Assembly: GCF_019278465.1 (NCBI RefSeq) | Contig: NZ_CP058983.1 | Location: forward strand, 1,611,501 to 1,675,500 | DNA from: Tenacibaculum sp. AHE14PA | GTDB taxonomy: Bacteria; Bacteroidota; Bacteroidia; Flavobacteriales; Flavobacteriaceae | Direction: 5' to 3' | DNA length: 64,000 bases | Notes under the pieces: generated by a model | The model's input: the letters and a program-made list of their open reading frames with translations, nothing else | Database searches by the model: none | What the model was told of the DNA's origin: nothing | Position numbers and translations under genes: made by a program | Shown: positions 7,784-16,471 of the stretch, in pieces | Numbering within the stretch: position 1 is the first letter of the stretch | Layout: every line of letters starts with the position of its first letter

Positions 7784-7818
7784 TCTCGATACAAAATTTC
7801 TGAAAAATCGTATCGAGA
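7784..7818 (+). promoter_or_regulatory. Intercistronic hairpin before the DHS-like gene
   Basis: A perfect 9-bp stem TCTCGATAC / GTATCGAGA with a 17-base loop fills the 67-base gap between the fusion gene and the DHS-like gene. It lacks a strong U-tract. It could be an RNA-processing or stability element that sets separate expression of the downstream genes. Confidence 0.45.
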
Positions 7819-7832
7819 ACAAAAAAATAAAA

Positions 7833-8801
7833 ATGAACAAACCAATATCAAATTTTATAGAAAAATACTTTTTACACTTTAACGCAGCATCTTTAGTAGA
7901 TGCTGCCAAAGGGTACGAAACACAATTAGAAAAAGGTTCTAAAATGTTAGTTTCTTTAGCGGGTGCAATGAGCACGGCTGAATTAGGTAAGATTTTTGCA
8001 GAAATGATTCGTCAAGATAAAGTACATATTATTTCATGTACTGGTGCCAACTTAGAGGAAGATGTTATGAATTTAGTAGCGCATTCTCATTACAAGCGCA
8101 TACCTAACTACCGCGATTTAACGCCACAAGATGAGTGGGATTTATTAGAAAAAGGGTTAAACCGTGTTACCGATACTTGTATCCCTGAAGAAGAAGCTTT
8201 TAGAAGAATTCAAGAGCATATTGTAAAAATATGGAAAGATGCAGAAGCAAAAGGTGAACGTTATTTGCCACATGAATATATGTACAAATTATTGTTATCT
8301 GGAGTTTTAGAAGAATATTACGAAATAGACATTAAAGATTCTTGGATGTATGCTGCTGCAGAAAAAAACTTACCAATTATTTGTCCTGGTTGGGAAGATT
8401 CTACCATGGGGAATATTTTTGCTTCTTATGTTTTAAAAGGTGAGTTAAAAGCAAGTACGGTAAAATCAGGTATAGAATACATGACTTTCCTTGCCGATTG
8501 GTATACAAATAATTCTGAAAACGGAATTGGATTTTTCCAAATAGGTGGTGGTATTGCTGGTGATTTCCCAATTTGTGTTGTGCCAATGCTGTACCAAGAT
8601 ATGGAAAAACCAGAAACACCATTTTGGAGTTATTTCTGTCAGATTTCTGATTCTACAACAAGTTATGGTTCATACTCTGGTGCGGTACCAAATGAAAAAA
8701 TTACTTGGGGTAAATTAGATATTGATACGCCTAAGTTTATTATAGAAAGTGATGCTACTATTGTTGCTCCGTTAATTTTTGCCTATCTATTAAAAATGTA
8801 A
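7833..8801 (+). CDS. Deoxyhypusine synthase-family enzyme, probable homospermidine synthase
   Basis: 322 residues, full length for the deoxyhypusine synthase (DHS) family. An NAD-binding fold is suggested by HIISCTGANLEED (about 65-77) and IGGGIAGDFPI (about 237-247), and the lysine forming the enzyme-imine intermediate is kept in ITWGKLDI (K294, equivalent to human Lys329). Bacteria have no eIF5A to modify, and bacterial DHS-like enzymes are known to transfer aminobutyl groups to putrescine, giving homospermidine. Homospermidine is a major polyamine in flavobacteria. With speA and speB upstream, an arginine-agmatine-putrescine-homospermidine route is inferred. It starts 67 bases after the fusion gene. 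Confidence 0.8.
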   Translation: MNKPISNFIEKYFLHFNAASLVDAAKGYETQLEKGSKMLVSLAGAMSTAELGKIFAEMIRQDKVHIISCTGANLEEDVMNLVAHSHYKRIPNYRDLTPQDEWDLLEKGLNRVTDTCIPEEEAFRRIQEHIVKIWKDAEAKGERYLPHEYMYKLLLSGVLEEYYEIDIKDSWMYAAAEKNLPIICPGWEDSTMGNIFASYVLKGELKASTVKSGIEYMTFLADWYTNNSENGIGFFQIGGGIAGDFPICVVPMLYQDMEKPETPFWSYFCQISDSTTSYGSYSGAVPNEKITWGKLDIDTPKFIIESDATIVAPLIFAYLLKM

Positions 8802-8805
8802 AAGA

Positions 8806-9069
8806 ATGAAAAGAGTTATTGTAAACTACGAAAAATTAACAGCTAGTATTTTAGATTTGTTAATTGAAGAATATCCTAACGGATACGATCACAGTGATAT
8901 TATTTCGTTTAAAAATGCCAAAAACGAGACTATTAAAGCTGTAGAGGTTAAAACAGACGACACTTTATATTTAGTCAAAATCAGCTCTAAACTAGAGCAA
9001 ACAATGGAAGATTATGCTGACGATGAAGATTCTTTTGATGAGATTAATTTCGACGAAGAATTTGAGTAG
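8806..9069 (+). CDS. Small acidic protein of the polyamine operon
   Basis: 87 residues, starting four bases after the DHS-like gene and therefore translationally close. The N-terminal part (MKRVIVNYEKLTASILDLL) looks like a compact helix/strand domain and contains NGYDHSDIISF. The C-terminus is strongly acidic (DYADDEDSFDEINF). No signal peptide or membrane segment is present, so it is cytoplasmic. I recognise no named family. The acidic tail, like that of the agmatinase, could interact with polyamines or basic partners, but that is speculation. A terminator follows at 9101. Confidence 0.65.
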   Translation: MKRVIVNYEKLTASILDLLIEEYPNGYDHSDIISFKNAKNETIKAVEVKTDDTLYLVKISSKLEQTMEDYADDEDSFDEINFDEEFE

Positions 9070-9100
9070 TACCTATTAAATATCTTTTTTTACAATACTA

Positions 9101-9127
9101 AAAAAGCAACCAATTTGGTTGCTTTTT
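9101..9127. terminator. Bidirectional terminator, polyamine operon / prfA
   Basis: A 12-bp perfect stem (AAAAAGCAACCA / TGGTTGCTTTTT) with loop ATT and a T-tract in the forward direction lies between the convergent operon and prfA. It can serve both strands. Confidence 0.85.
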
Positions 9128-9157
9128 TTATTCTTTATCATATTAAACAGAAAATGC

Positions 9158-10234
9158 TTAAATAGATTCTCCTAACTCTTTTAGTTTAGAGGTATTTTCT
9201 GCCATCATTAACTCATCAATAATTTTTTGGATATCTCCATTTATAATATTCGATAAATCATATAATGTCAATCCAATTCTGTGATCCGTCATACGACCTT
9301 GTGGAAAGTTATACGTTCTAATCTTAGCAGATCTATCTCCAGAAGTAACCATCGTACCTCTTTTTAAAGCATCCTCGGCATTTTTCTTAGCCAATTCCAT
9401 TTCGTATAAACGAGAACGTAATACTTTAAAAGCTTTTTCCTTGTTTTTATGCTGCGACTTTTGATCTTGACATTGCGCTACTAATCCAGTAGGAATGTGC
9501 GTTAATCGTACTGCCGAATAAGTTGTGTTTACCGACTGACCTCCTGGACCTGAAGAACAGAAAAAATCGATTCTTACTTCTTTTGGATTTATCTCTACAT
9601 CAAACTCTTCTGCTTCAGGAAAAACCATACAAGTAGCTGCCGATGTATGCACACGACCTTGTGTTTCTGTTTGCGGCACACGTTGCACACGGTGTACACC
9701 TGCTTCAAACTTTAACGTTCCGTAGACATCATCTCCAGAAACTTCAAACTGAATTTCTTTAAATCCTCCGTTAGTTCCTTCAGAATAATCTACTGTACTT
9801 ACTTTCCAACCTCTACCTTCACAGTATTTAGTATACATTCTAAATAATTCTCCAGCAAAAATACTTGCTTCATCACCACCTGCACCAGCTCTCAATTCTA
9901 CAACGGCATTTTTGGCATCTTCTGGATCTTTAGGTATTAACATGAATTTAATTTCATCTTCTAAAACCGGAATACGCTTTTTAGCCTCATCCATTTCCAT
10001 TTTAGCCATTTCAGTCATTTCTGCATCACTTCCGTCTGCAATAATTTCCTTAGCCTCTTCAATTGAATCTGTTAGACTTTTATATTCATTACCTTTTTCT
10101 ACAACCTTACCTAAATCTTTATATTCTTTACTTAATTTAGCGTAACGTTTTTGATCCATTATAATATCTGGTTGGATAATTAAATCCGAAACCTCATCAT
10201 AACGTTGTTTTATAATTCTAATTTTATCTAACAT
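9158..10234 (-). CDS. prfA: Peptide chain release factor 1
   Basis: 358 residues, the normal RF1 length. It recognises UAA and UAG in the ribosomal A site and triggers peptide release. Visible are the PxT codon-recognition tripeptide (PQT, 187-189, in RVQRVPQTE), the GGQ catalytic motif at 231-233 ([10 protein letters not shown]), and the acidic/helical domain I up to residue about 100. The tripeptide is PxT rather than SPF, so it is RF1, not RF2. The gene stands alone, convergent with the polyamine operon and divergent from the small membrane protein at 10330. Confidence 0.95.
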   Translation of the reverse strand: MLDKIRIIKQRYDEVSDLIIQPDIIMDQKRYAKLSKEYKDLGKVVEKGNEYKSLTDSIEEAKEIIADGSDAEMTEMAKMEMDEAKKRIPVLEDEIKFMLIPKDPEDAKNAVVELRAGAGGDEASIFAGELFRMYTKYCEGRGWKVSTVDYSEGTNGGFKEIQFEVSGDDVYGTLKFEAGVHRVQRVPQTETQGRVHTSAATCMVFPEAEEFDVEINPKEVRIDFFCSSGPGGQSVNTTYSAVRLTHIPTGLVAQCQDQKSQHKNKEKAFKVLRSRLYEMELAKKNAEDALKRGTMVTSGDRSAKIRTYNFPQGRMTDHRIGLTLYDLSNIINGDIQKIIDELMMAENTSKLKELGESI

Positions 10235-10299
10235 CTTCTAACTTTTCTGGTTTGCGAATTTACGTTTTTTATCGGAATTATTTTTAAAATTCAATTAAC

Positions 10300-10307
10300 T
10301 ATATTTG
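10300..10307 (+). promoter_or_regulatory. -7 box TATATTTG for the ABC module
   Basis: A perfect TAnnTTTG element 22 bases before ATG 10330. No clear TTG is present at the -33 position. It would drive the membrane protein, ABC ATPase and lipoprotein genes. Confidence 0.5.
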
Positions 10308-10329
10308 ATTTAAAACTGATTCATCAATA

Positions 10330-10623
10330 ATGAAAACATTGCAGCTTTATTTTCTTTTTTATAAAACTAAGTTTTTCCTTCCCTTAGCGCTTACTTTTTT
10401 TGTGGTACTTAAGTTCAAAATGATGCCATTGGCTGTACTTACCTTATTTATAGCTTCTTTATTAGTTTGGTTTTATCAGAATTTTATTAATGATCGAAAA
10501 AAAGAAAAACTATATTTTTACTACAATATGGGTATTACAGAACTTAAATTATACGCTTTCATGTTTTTCATCAATCTTATCATTACCATAACACTAAACA
10601 TTTGCATGAAATGGATTGTTTAG
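10330..10623 (+). CDS. Small inner-membrane protein linked to an ABC ATPase
   Basis: 97 residues with about three hydrophobic segments: 12-27 (KTKFFLPLALTFFVVL), 32-50 (MPLAVLTLFIASLLVWFY) and 74-92 (LYAFMFFINLIITITL), joined by a basic loop (NDRKKEKLYFYYN). Its 3' end overlaps the start of the downstream ABC ATPase gene by 13 bases, so the two are translationally coupled and the protein is probably the membrane partner of that ATPase. It is too short for a classical permease. No known transporter family is recognised; the substrate is unknown. Confidence 0.7.
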   Translation: MKTLQLYFLFYKTKFFLPLALTFFVVLKFKMMPLAVLTLFIASLLVWFYQNFINDRKKEKLYFYYNMGITELKLYAFMFFINLIITITLNICMKWIV

Positions 10624-11267
10624 AAATTGATAATATTGAACTAAATTTTGGTACTACCGAAATTTTAAAAGCCATATATTTTAAAGCCGAAAAAGGAAAA
10701 ATCACAGGTGTTTTAGGAAGCAACGGATCCGGAAAAACATCTTTATTAAGAATAATTTTTGGCGAACTACTACCAAAAAGCAAACTACTTAGAATAGATA
10801 GCAAACCTATTTTAACGCCACTTTACAAAAAAAGGATTGTTAAATATTTACCACAGTTTCATATCATACCTAATACTATTTCTTTGCAAGAAGGTTTTAA
10901 ATTTTTCAATGCTTCTTTTACTGATTTCTTAACTGATTTCCCTCATTTTAAATCTCAGAAACAGCATCGCTTCTCGGAGTTTTCTGGAGGAGAAAAAAGA
11001 TTGATAGAAACGTACATCATTCTAAAATCTGATGCAAAAATTGTACTATTTGATGAACCTTTTTCTCATTTAGCACCGCTTTATATTAAAAAACTAAAAG
11101 AAGTACTAGAGATTGAAAAACAGCATAAAATAATTATTATTACCGATCATTTATATCAAGATATTTTAGATATTTCCGACACTATGTATTTACTAAAAGA
11201 TGGTTGGAGTAGATTATTAAAATCTCCCGAAGAATTAATTCAATACAACTATATAAACGCCTTATAA
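10611..11267 (+). CDS. ABC transporter ATP-binding protein
   Basis: 218 residues from ATG 10611 (a TTG lies three codons earlier). A complete ABC ATPase: Walker A 36-44 (GSNGSGKTS), signature 124-128 (FSGGE), Walker B 144-149 (IVLFDE) and switch His180 (ITDH). The Q-loop region has YLPQFHI. It hydrolyses ATP to drive transport or another conformational change at the inner membrane. The gene overlaps that of the small membrane protein before it and is followed 12 bases later by a lipoprotein gene, a compact three-gene unit. No substrate can be deduced. Confidence 0.85.
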   Translation: MDCLEIDNIELNFGTTEILKAIYFKAEKGKITGVLGSNGSGKTSLLRIIFGELLPKSKLLRIDSKPILTPLYKKRIVKYLPQFHIIPNTISLQEGFKFFNASFTDFLTDFPHFKSQKQHRFSEFSGGEKRLIETYIILKSDAKIVLFDEPFSHLAPLYIKKLKEVLEIEKQHKIIIITDHLYQDILDISDTMYLLKDGWSRLLKSPEELIQYNYINAL

Positions 11268-11279
11268 AAATCTAAATTT

Positions 11280-11705
11280 ATGAAAAAATACTTCCTTTTA
11301 CTCTTTGCTATTGCATTATTTTCTTGTAAAAAAGCACAAAAACCACAACCTAATTGGCTCGTTGGTAAATGGGAACGTGTAAATGAAAAACCGGGCAAAA
11401 GCACCTTCGATTTTTGGAACAAAGATCTAACAGCGATCGGCTTTACTTTAAAAGAATCGGATACTATTTTTAAAGAAATAATGAGCATCGTAACTATTAA
11501 GGACACTTTACATTTAAAAGTTGAAGGTGTAAACGAAAAACCTACTTTATTTAAGTTTACCCAACAAACTGACACTTCTTTTGTATGCGAAAACCAAGAG
11601 AATGAGTTTCCTAAAAAGATTTACTATTTTTTAGACAATCAGCAATTAAAATGTAAAATATCTAATGAGGAATTTTCTATAGATTTTGTTTTTAACAAAC
11701 AATAA
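11280..11705 (+). CDS. Lipoprotein, possibly DUF6265-like
   Basis: 141 residues with a lipoprotein signal (MKKYFLLLFAIALFSC, lipidated Cys16). The mature part begins with KKAQKPQPNW and then WLVGKWERVNEK, a lipocalin-like opening seen in small envelope proteins that bind hydrophobic ligands (the DUF6265 type looks nearest, from memory). It follows the ABC ATPase by 12 bases and probably belongs to that operon. A 98-base gap without a clear terminator separates it from the DUF3095 gene. The function is unknown. Confidence 0.6.
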   Translation: MKKYFLLLFAIALFSCKKAQKPQPNWLVGKWERVNEKPGKSTFDFWNKDLTAIGFTLKESDTIFKEIMSIVTIKDTLHLKVEGVNEKPTLFKFTQQTDTSFVCENQENEFPKKIYYFLDNQQLKCKISNEEFSIDFVFNKQ

Positions 11706-11803
11706 GAAAATAGCTACCTTTAAATAAAATTCACCTTTTATAATCTCTTTTTTTTAAAAAAATATACTAAAATAATATATAAACAAAGCTATAATATGTA
11801 CTA

Positions 11804-12964
11804 ATGGCAGAAAACATCAAATACTACAATAATTTAAAAAAATATGAAGATACTCTTGTTAACCTTCTAACTGATGAATCGTGTTTTTCTGACATACCAA
11901 AAACCTGGTATGTGGTAGTGGTTGATATTGAAAATTCTACAAAAGCTGTTAACGAAGGAAAGCACCACCAGGTAAACTTAACGGCTACCGGAGCAATTAT
12001 CTCTGTTTTAAACACCATTAGAAAAGAGAAAAAAAATATTGAAATACCTTATTTTTTTGGCGGCGACGGAGCTACTTTTATTATACCTAAAACTATCTTA
12101 AAACCTATTTTAATCATCTTAGAAAACTATAGCCTTCATATTAAAAGAAATACGAACCTAACACTTAGGGTTGGTCATATTTCTGTTAATAAACTAGCTT
12201 CTGAAAAACATAATTTAAAGATTGCAAAACATCAACTAACAAATCAACTAACTATTCCGGTTGTATTAGGAAACAGTTTAAAGAAAGCTGAAGAATATAT
12301 TAAAAAAACTTTCGAAGAAAAAAATGCTATCAGTTTTAATGAAAACCTTTTAAATTTAGAAGGCATGGAGTGTAGATGGAAACAAATAAAACCGAATCAA
12401 AACAAACAAAAGGTTATCTGTTTACTACTAGATTCTATAACTGAAATTAATCAAAGAGAAGTTTACAGGAACGTGCTTGCTAAAATGGATTTAAGTTTTG
12501 GTTCTTTTAAAGACAGACAACCTATAGTGGCGACTAATTTAAAGTTAAACTTTAATATTTCTAAAATATGGAAAGAAATGAAAATTAGTTTAGCTGATAA
12601 AAGTTTAGCCTATTTATTAAAAAAATGGACTTCTACTCTTATAGGTAAATTTTACTTGAACCTTTCTCATGATGGGAAACAATATTTAAAGCAAATTAGT
12701 CAATTATCACATACTTTTATGTTAGACGGTATGATAAACACTATTTTTATTGCTGATGAAGACAAAATTAAACCTTTTGTAAAGTATTTAGACGAACTAG
12801 AAAGAGATAAAAAAATTATATATGGTATTCATATAACCCATGCTTCTGTTATGTCATGCTATGTATTAGATAGAAAAACAAAACACTCTCATTTTGTAGA
12901 TGGCACCGAAGGTGGTTATACCTCTGCTGCTAAAATGTTTAAAATAAAACTAAAAAACCTCTAA
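11804..12964 (+). CDS. DUF3095 protein, class III nucleotide cyclase-like
   Basis: 386 residues. The N-terminal 200 residues carry the DUF3095 pattern: VVVVDIENSTKAV (37-49, metal-binding Asp41) and FFGGDGATFIIP (84-95, Asp88), resembling the two metal-binding aspartates of class III adenylate/guanylate cyclases and GGDEF folds. The C-terminal half is unassigned, with HITHASVMSC and FVDGTEGGYTSAAK near the end. A nucleotidyl-cyclase-like or nucleotide-binding role is inferred; activity is not shown. There is no signal peptide or membrane segment. Its last 15 bases overlap, tail to tail, the membrane-bound regulator gene at 12950-13813. Confidence 0.75.
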   Translation: MAENIKYYNNLKKYEDTLVNLLTDESCFSDIPKTWYVVVVDIENSTKAVNEGKHHQVNLTATGAIISVLNTIRKEKKNIEIPYFFGGDGATFIIPKTILKPILIILENYSLHIKRNTNLTLRVGHISVNKLASEKHNLKIAKHQLTNQLTIPVVLGNSLKKAEEYIKKTFEEKNAISFNENLLNLEGMECRWKQIKPNQNKQKVICLLLDSITEINQREVYRNVLAKMDLSFGSFKDRQPIVATNLKLNFNISKIWKEMKISLADKSLAYLLKKWTSTLIGKFYLNLSHDGKQYLKQISQLSHTFMLDGMINTIFIADEDKIKPFVKYLDELERDKKIIYGIHITHASVMSCYVLDRKTKHSHFVDGTEGGYTSAAKMFKIKLKNL

Positions 12965-13813
12965 CTTATAACCAACACCATGCACATTGGTTAATTTAAT
13001 AGAACTGTCTTCTTTTAATTTTTTTCGTAATTTAGATATATACGTATCTAAGCTTCTACCCACAAAAACACCGTTATCTTCCCATACTTTTTTAGTAAGA
13101 TCTTCTCGTTTTATAATTTGATTTGGACTTGCCACAAAGATTGCAAGAATTTCACATTCTTTTTTAGAAAGACTTATTTCTGTTGCTTTTTTTACCAATT
13201 TATTTTGTGTTGGGTAAAACTGAAAGCTTCCTATTTTAGTATACTCTTTAATATTTTCGCTTGTATTAACAACTTCCTTTTTTCCAGAAAATAGTATATG
13301 AATTATAAAAACGATTACCAAAAGAAGTAATCCAATTAAAAAGAAATTACTATGCCAAAAAGAAATTTCATACGCAAAAAACACTACCTGAATAACATAA
13401 CATCCTTTAGGCAAAACACGCTCTCTGCAAGGTATTATTGTACTCTTTTTTAAAGCGCTGTTTTGATAACTATAACTTACTTCACTATTTAAACATCGCA
13501 ATACTTCTACCCTATAATCATTTGGTAATTTTACTTTACTAAAACTAGTATTTATAAAAGTAACTAAATTGTCTGGCTCAAAAGAAAACTTCTTTTGAAA
13601 AGACAATTCATACTTATTATTTTCTAATTCGATAATTGGTAAAACTAAAGATGTTGAATCTTTATCAGAAAGCAATAATTGATTACCTACATCTCGCAAA
13701 GAAACCTTTACTCTTTCTGTAAAATCTTTACTACTATTTGTAGTAGAAAAAAACCATCCTAAAAGGAGAAAAAAAGCAAAGCCACAATATATATAAATTT
13801 TGTTCTTGTTCAT
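12950..13813 (-). CDS. Membrane-anchored winged-helix transcription regulator
   Basis: 287 residues from ATG 13813. Transmembrane helices lie at about 6-24 and 157-175; residues 26-155 form a presumably periplasmic sensor with several cysteines. The C-terminus (about 194-285) is an OmpR/PhoB-type winged helix: ISLSKKECEILAIF, REDLTKKVW, GRSLDTYISKLRKKL and HGVGYKL. This is a one-component, ToxR-like design with the DNA-binding domain at the C-terminus. It is divergent from the DsbD-N-like lipoprotein gene at 13972, a likely target. The alternative start at 13831 adds six residues. Confidence 0.8.
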   Translation of the reverse strand: MNKNKIYIYCGFAFFLLLGWFFSTTNSSKDFTERVKVSLRDVGNQLLLSDKDSTSLVLPIIELENNKYELSFQKKFSFEPDNLVTFINTSFSKVKLPNDYRVEVLRCLNSEVSYSYQNSALKKSTIIPCRERVLPKGCYVIQVVFFAYEISFWHSNFFLIGLLLLVIVFIIHILFSGKKEVVNTSENIKEYTKIGSFQFYPTQNKLVKKATEISLSKKECEILAIFVASPNQIIKREDLTKKVWEDNGVFVGRSLDTYISKLRKKLKEDSSIKLTNVHGVGYKLEVF

Positions 13814-13971
13814 AATCCTGGTAAATAACATACATTTTTATGACTTTTTACTACCATTCACACTTCTTTTACATTTTTTTGACACTCTTTGCAATTGCTA
13901 ACCTTACTTTTATCATGTTCTTAATATAATAGTAAATTTCTATTCAATAGTAATTTTTAAATCTCTATAAA

Positions 13972-14550
13972 ATGAAAAATACAATAATATGTTGTTGTCT
14001 AATTCTTACAATAAGCTGTAAAAAACAAAGTGTTACTCCAGTAAATTTAATAGTCGCTAACAATGTAGCAACTCAATATACAACTACACAAACTCCTTTA
14101 AACTATTTTGATAGCCAAAAAAGAAAAAATCCTGAGCCTTACAAATTAAAATTAGCTTCAAAAAAATTACAAAATAATGAATATGACTTATCAATCTCAA
14201 TGGAATTATTTGATAATGCTCATTTTATATCTCCGAATGCTAAACGTGAATTTAAAGGAAAGTTTAAAGTAGTTTTTAACACTACTGATAAATTTAGTTT
14301 ATTAGGTAAGCTTATTGAAAAACCGCTTTCTGTTGAAGAATATGATGAGCATCCGTTTACGAACGGCACAGTTAATTGGGTTAGAAAAAACACCACATAT
14401 CGTCAGAAAATAAAACTAAACTCAACTAAAAACTTTCAAGTAAAAGGATACATTCAATTTACTATTGAACCACGATGTACTTTAGAAAAAATATCATTTA
14501 TCATAAAACAAGTAAATGGTAAAATGAGTGTAGAATTATTTGGTTGTTAA
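13972..14550 (+). CDS. Lipoprotein with DsbD N-terminal-like domain
   Basis: 192 residues. The signal ends in LILTISC (lipid Cys at about 16). Residues about 55-180 resemble the immunoglobulin-like DsbD N-terminal domain: HFISPNAKREFKG, LLGKLIEKP, EEYDEHPF, YRQKIKL, KGYIQFTIEPRC. The redox pair of that domain appears reduced to one cysteine (EPRC), so disulfide reduction by itself is doubtful. No DsbD membrane domain is attached. It is divergent from the membrane-bound winged-helix regulator, which may sense the envelope and control it. The next gene starts 55 bases downstream. Confidence 0.6.
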   Translation: MKNTIICCCLILTISCKKQSVTPVNLIVANNVATQYTTTQTPLNYFDSQKRKNPEPYKLKLASKKLQNNEYDLSISMELFDNAHFISPNAKREFKGKFKVVFNTTDKFSLLGKLIEKPLSVEEYDEHPFTNGTVNWVRKNTTYRQKIKLNSTKNFQVKGYIQFTIEPRCTLEKISFIIKQVNGKMSVELFGC

Positions 14551-14605
14551 TTTAGACATACGATACATTACAACAGTTATCATATTCAATAAAAAAACTA
14601 ATACT

Positions 14606-15187
14606 ATGAATAATAAAATTATTACACTTATTACTCTACTATTTAGCATTACAACTATATTTTCTCAAAAGGATGAATTTAATTTGATTGCACTAGATTC
14701 TACCTGGGGACAAGAAGTTCTTCGTTTTCCCGCAAGACATATGAATTATATTGGTGTAGGCGATATAAGATTCCCTCCTAAAGGTTGGATAAAGCCAGAG
14801 CACACGTTTTTTTGGTCATACACATATGCTTGGAATATTAATGTAAATAGAAAAATTACCGAAGAAGAACTAACACTCGATTTAGTAAAATATTTTAATA
14901 GCTTAAATAAAGTTGATATGAATGCTACAGCTGATAAAAAGTATGCGTCTGCTAAAATAACTAGTATAAAAAAGACCAAATCAACTACTTTTTTCAAAGG
15001 ATATATTAATACTTTTGATCGTTTTGCTACCAATAAGTTAATTACTCTAAATGTTTTAATAGAAAGCAATTATTGCAAAAAAGAAAAAAAAACAGTTATT
15101 CTATTTAAGTTCTCGCCTAAAGAGTTTAATCATAAAGTATGGAAAACACTTAATGAAATAAAACTACATACTTCTGTTTTAAATTAA
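14606..15187 (+). CDS. Secreted hypothetical protein
   Basis: 193 residues from ATG 14606. An in-frame longer version from 14540 would overlap the preceding gene and hide the signal peptide, so it is rejected. The signal peptide (NNKIITLITLLFSITTIFSQ) ends at about residue 20. The mature part contains LDSTWGQEVLRFPARHMNYIG and GWIKPEHTFFWSYTYAW, rich in Trp and Tyr. I recognise no family. It follows the DsbD-N-like lipoprotein and is probably cotranscribed with it; a terminator follows at 15192. Confidence 0.6.
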   Translation: MNNKIITLITLLFSITTIFSQKDEFNLIALDSTWGQEVLRFPARHMNYIGVGDIRFPPKGWIKPEHTFFWSYTYAWNINVNRKITEEELTLDLVKYFNSLNKVDMNATADKKYASAKITSIKKTKSTTFFKGYINTFDRFATNKLITLNVLIESNYCKKEKKTVILFKFSPKEFNHKVWKTLNEIKLHTSVLN

Positions 15188-15191
15188 AACA

Positions 15192-15221
15192 AAAAACCTC
15201 AGCATAATAACTGAGGTTTTT
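15192..15221. terminator. Bidirectional terminator
   Basis: An 11-bp stem (AAAAACCTCAG / CTGAGGTTTTT) with an eight-base loop lies between the converging secreted-protein gene and purM, ending transcripts from both. Confidence 0.85.
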
Positions 15222-15242
15222 AAATATGAAATACTTTTTAGT

Positions 15243-16421
15243 TTAATATTCAAAAGTTCCAAACTCACTATTTATAGTCAGTTTTTTAGTTTCAGAGGCT
15301 TCCACTCTACCAACAATCTGCGCATTTACATTATAGCTTTTAGAAATAGCAATAATATCTTCAGCTACCTCTGGTGATACATATAATTCCATTCTATGCC
15401 CGCAATTAAATACCTGATACATTTCCTTCCAATCAGTTCTAGATTGTTCTTGTATCAACTTAAATAAAGGCGGAATCGGAAACATATTGTCTTTTACAAT
15501 ATGTAATTCCTCCACAAAATGCAAAATTTTAGTTTGAGCGCCTCCAGAACAATGAATCATTCCGTGAACAGTATCTGTATTAAATTTTGATAAAATTTCT
15601 TTAATAATTGGCGCATACGTTCTTGTTGGCGACAATACCAATTTACCTGCATCTATAGGCGAATCCTCTACTTCATCAGTTAATTTTGCGTTACCAGAAT
15701 ACACGAGATCTGCAGGAACTGCTGCATCATAACTCTCAGGATATTTAGCAGCTAAATAGTTGTCAAAAACATCATGACGGGCAGATGTTAATCCGTTAGA
15801 TCCCATTCCTCCATTATATTCAGTTTCGTAAGTTGCTTGTCCAAACGATTCTAAACCAACAATTACATCTCCGGCTTTAATATTTGCATTATCAATAACA
15901 TCGGTACGTTTCATACGTGCTGTTACAGTAGAATCTACAATAATTGTACGAACCAAATCACCAACATCTGCAGTTTCACCTCCGGTTGAATGAATAGTTA
16001 CTCCGAAATCTTTTAGATCTTCGATTAATTCTTCTGTACCATTAATAATTGCTGATAAAACTTCTCCAGGAATTTTACTTTTATTACGTCCAATAGTTGA
16101 TGATAACATAATATTATCTGTAGCGCCTACACATAATAAATCATCAATATTCATAATTAGTGCATCTTGTGCAATTCCTTTCCAAACAGAAATGTCTCCT
16201 GTTTCTTTCCAATACATATATGCCAAAGAAGACTTTGTTCCTGCACCATCTGCATGCATAATTAAACAATAATCATCATCATTTGTTAAATAATCTGGAA
16301 CAATTTTACAGAAAGCTTTTGGAAACAAGCCTTTGTCTATATTTTTAATTGCATTGTGCACATCTTCTTTAGATGCTGATACTCCGCGCTGTGCGTAGCG
16401 TTTAGATACTTCGTTACTCAT
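15243..16421 (-). CDS. purM: Phosphoribosylformylglycinamidine cyclo-ligase
   Basis: 392 residues. AIR synthase: it converts formylglycinamidine ribonucleotide to aminoimidazole ribonucleotide with ATP in purine synthesis. N-terminal motif YAQRGVSASKEDV; HADGAGTKSSLAY (about 56-68) and HSTGGETADVGD (about 144-155) are the nucleotide- and metal-binding signatures of the PurM/SelD/ThiL superfamily. At 392 residues it is the longer Bacteroidota form; E. coli PurM has about 345. The gene is monocistronic, with a strong promoter at 16442-16471 and a terminator on each side. Confidence 0.9.
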   Translation of the reverse strand: MSNEVSKRYAQRGVSASKEDVHNAIKNIDKGLFPKAFCKIVPDYLTNDDDYCLIMHADGAGTKSSLAYMYWKETGDISVWKGIAQDALIMNIDDLLCVGATDNIMLSSTIGRNKSKIPGEVLSAIINGTEELIEDLKDFGVTIHSTGGETADVGDLVRTIIVDSTVTARMKRTDVIDNANIKAGDVIVGLESFGQATYETEYNGGMGSNGLTSARHDVFDNYLAAKYPESYDAAVPADLVYSGNAKLTDEVEDSPIDAGKLVLSPTRTYAPIIKEILSKFNTDTVHGMIHCSGGAQTKILHFVEELHIVKDNMFPIPPLFKLIQEQSRTDWKEMYQVFNCGHRMELYVSPEVAEDIIAISKSYNVNAQIVGRVEASETKKLTINSEFGTFEY

Positions 16422-16441
16422 GTGTTGTGTTGTTGTTACTG

Positions 16442-16471
16442 CAAATTTAGTTTATCTATATTTTAAATCAA
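16442..16471 (-). promoter_or_regulatory. purM promoter (TTG-N19-TAAATTTG)
   Basis: On the minus strand TTG (16471-16469), 19 bases, then TAAATTTG (16449-16442): a full match to the Bacteroidota -33/-7 promoter. The start of transcription would be near 16435, 14 bases before the ATG. The -33 element lies inside the left arm of the large inverted repeat 16465-16516. Confidence 0.8.

Noticed and set aside
12950..12964. Tail-to-tail overlap of the DUF3095 and regulator genes as an error or frameshift
   Set aside because: Both reading frames end normally; short convergent overlaps are common.
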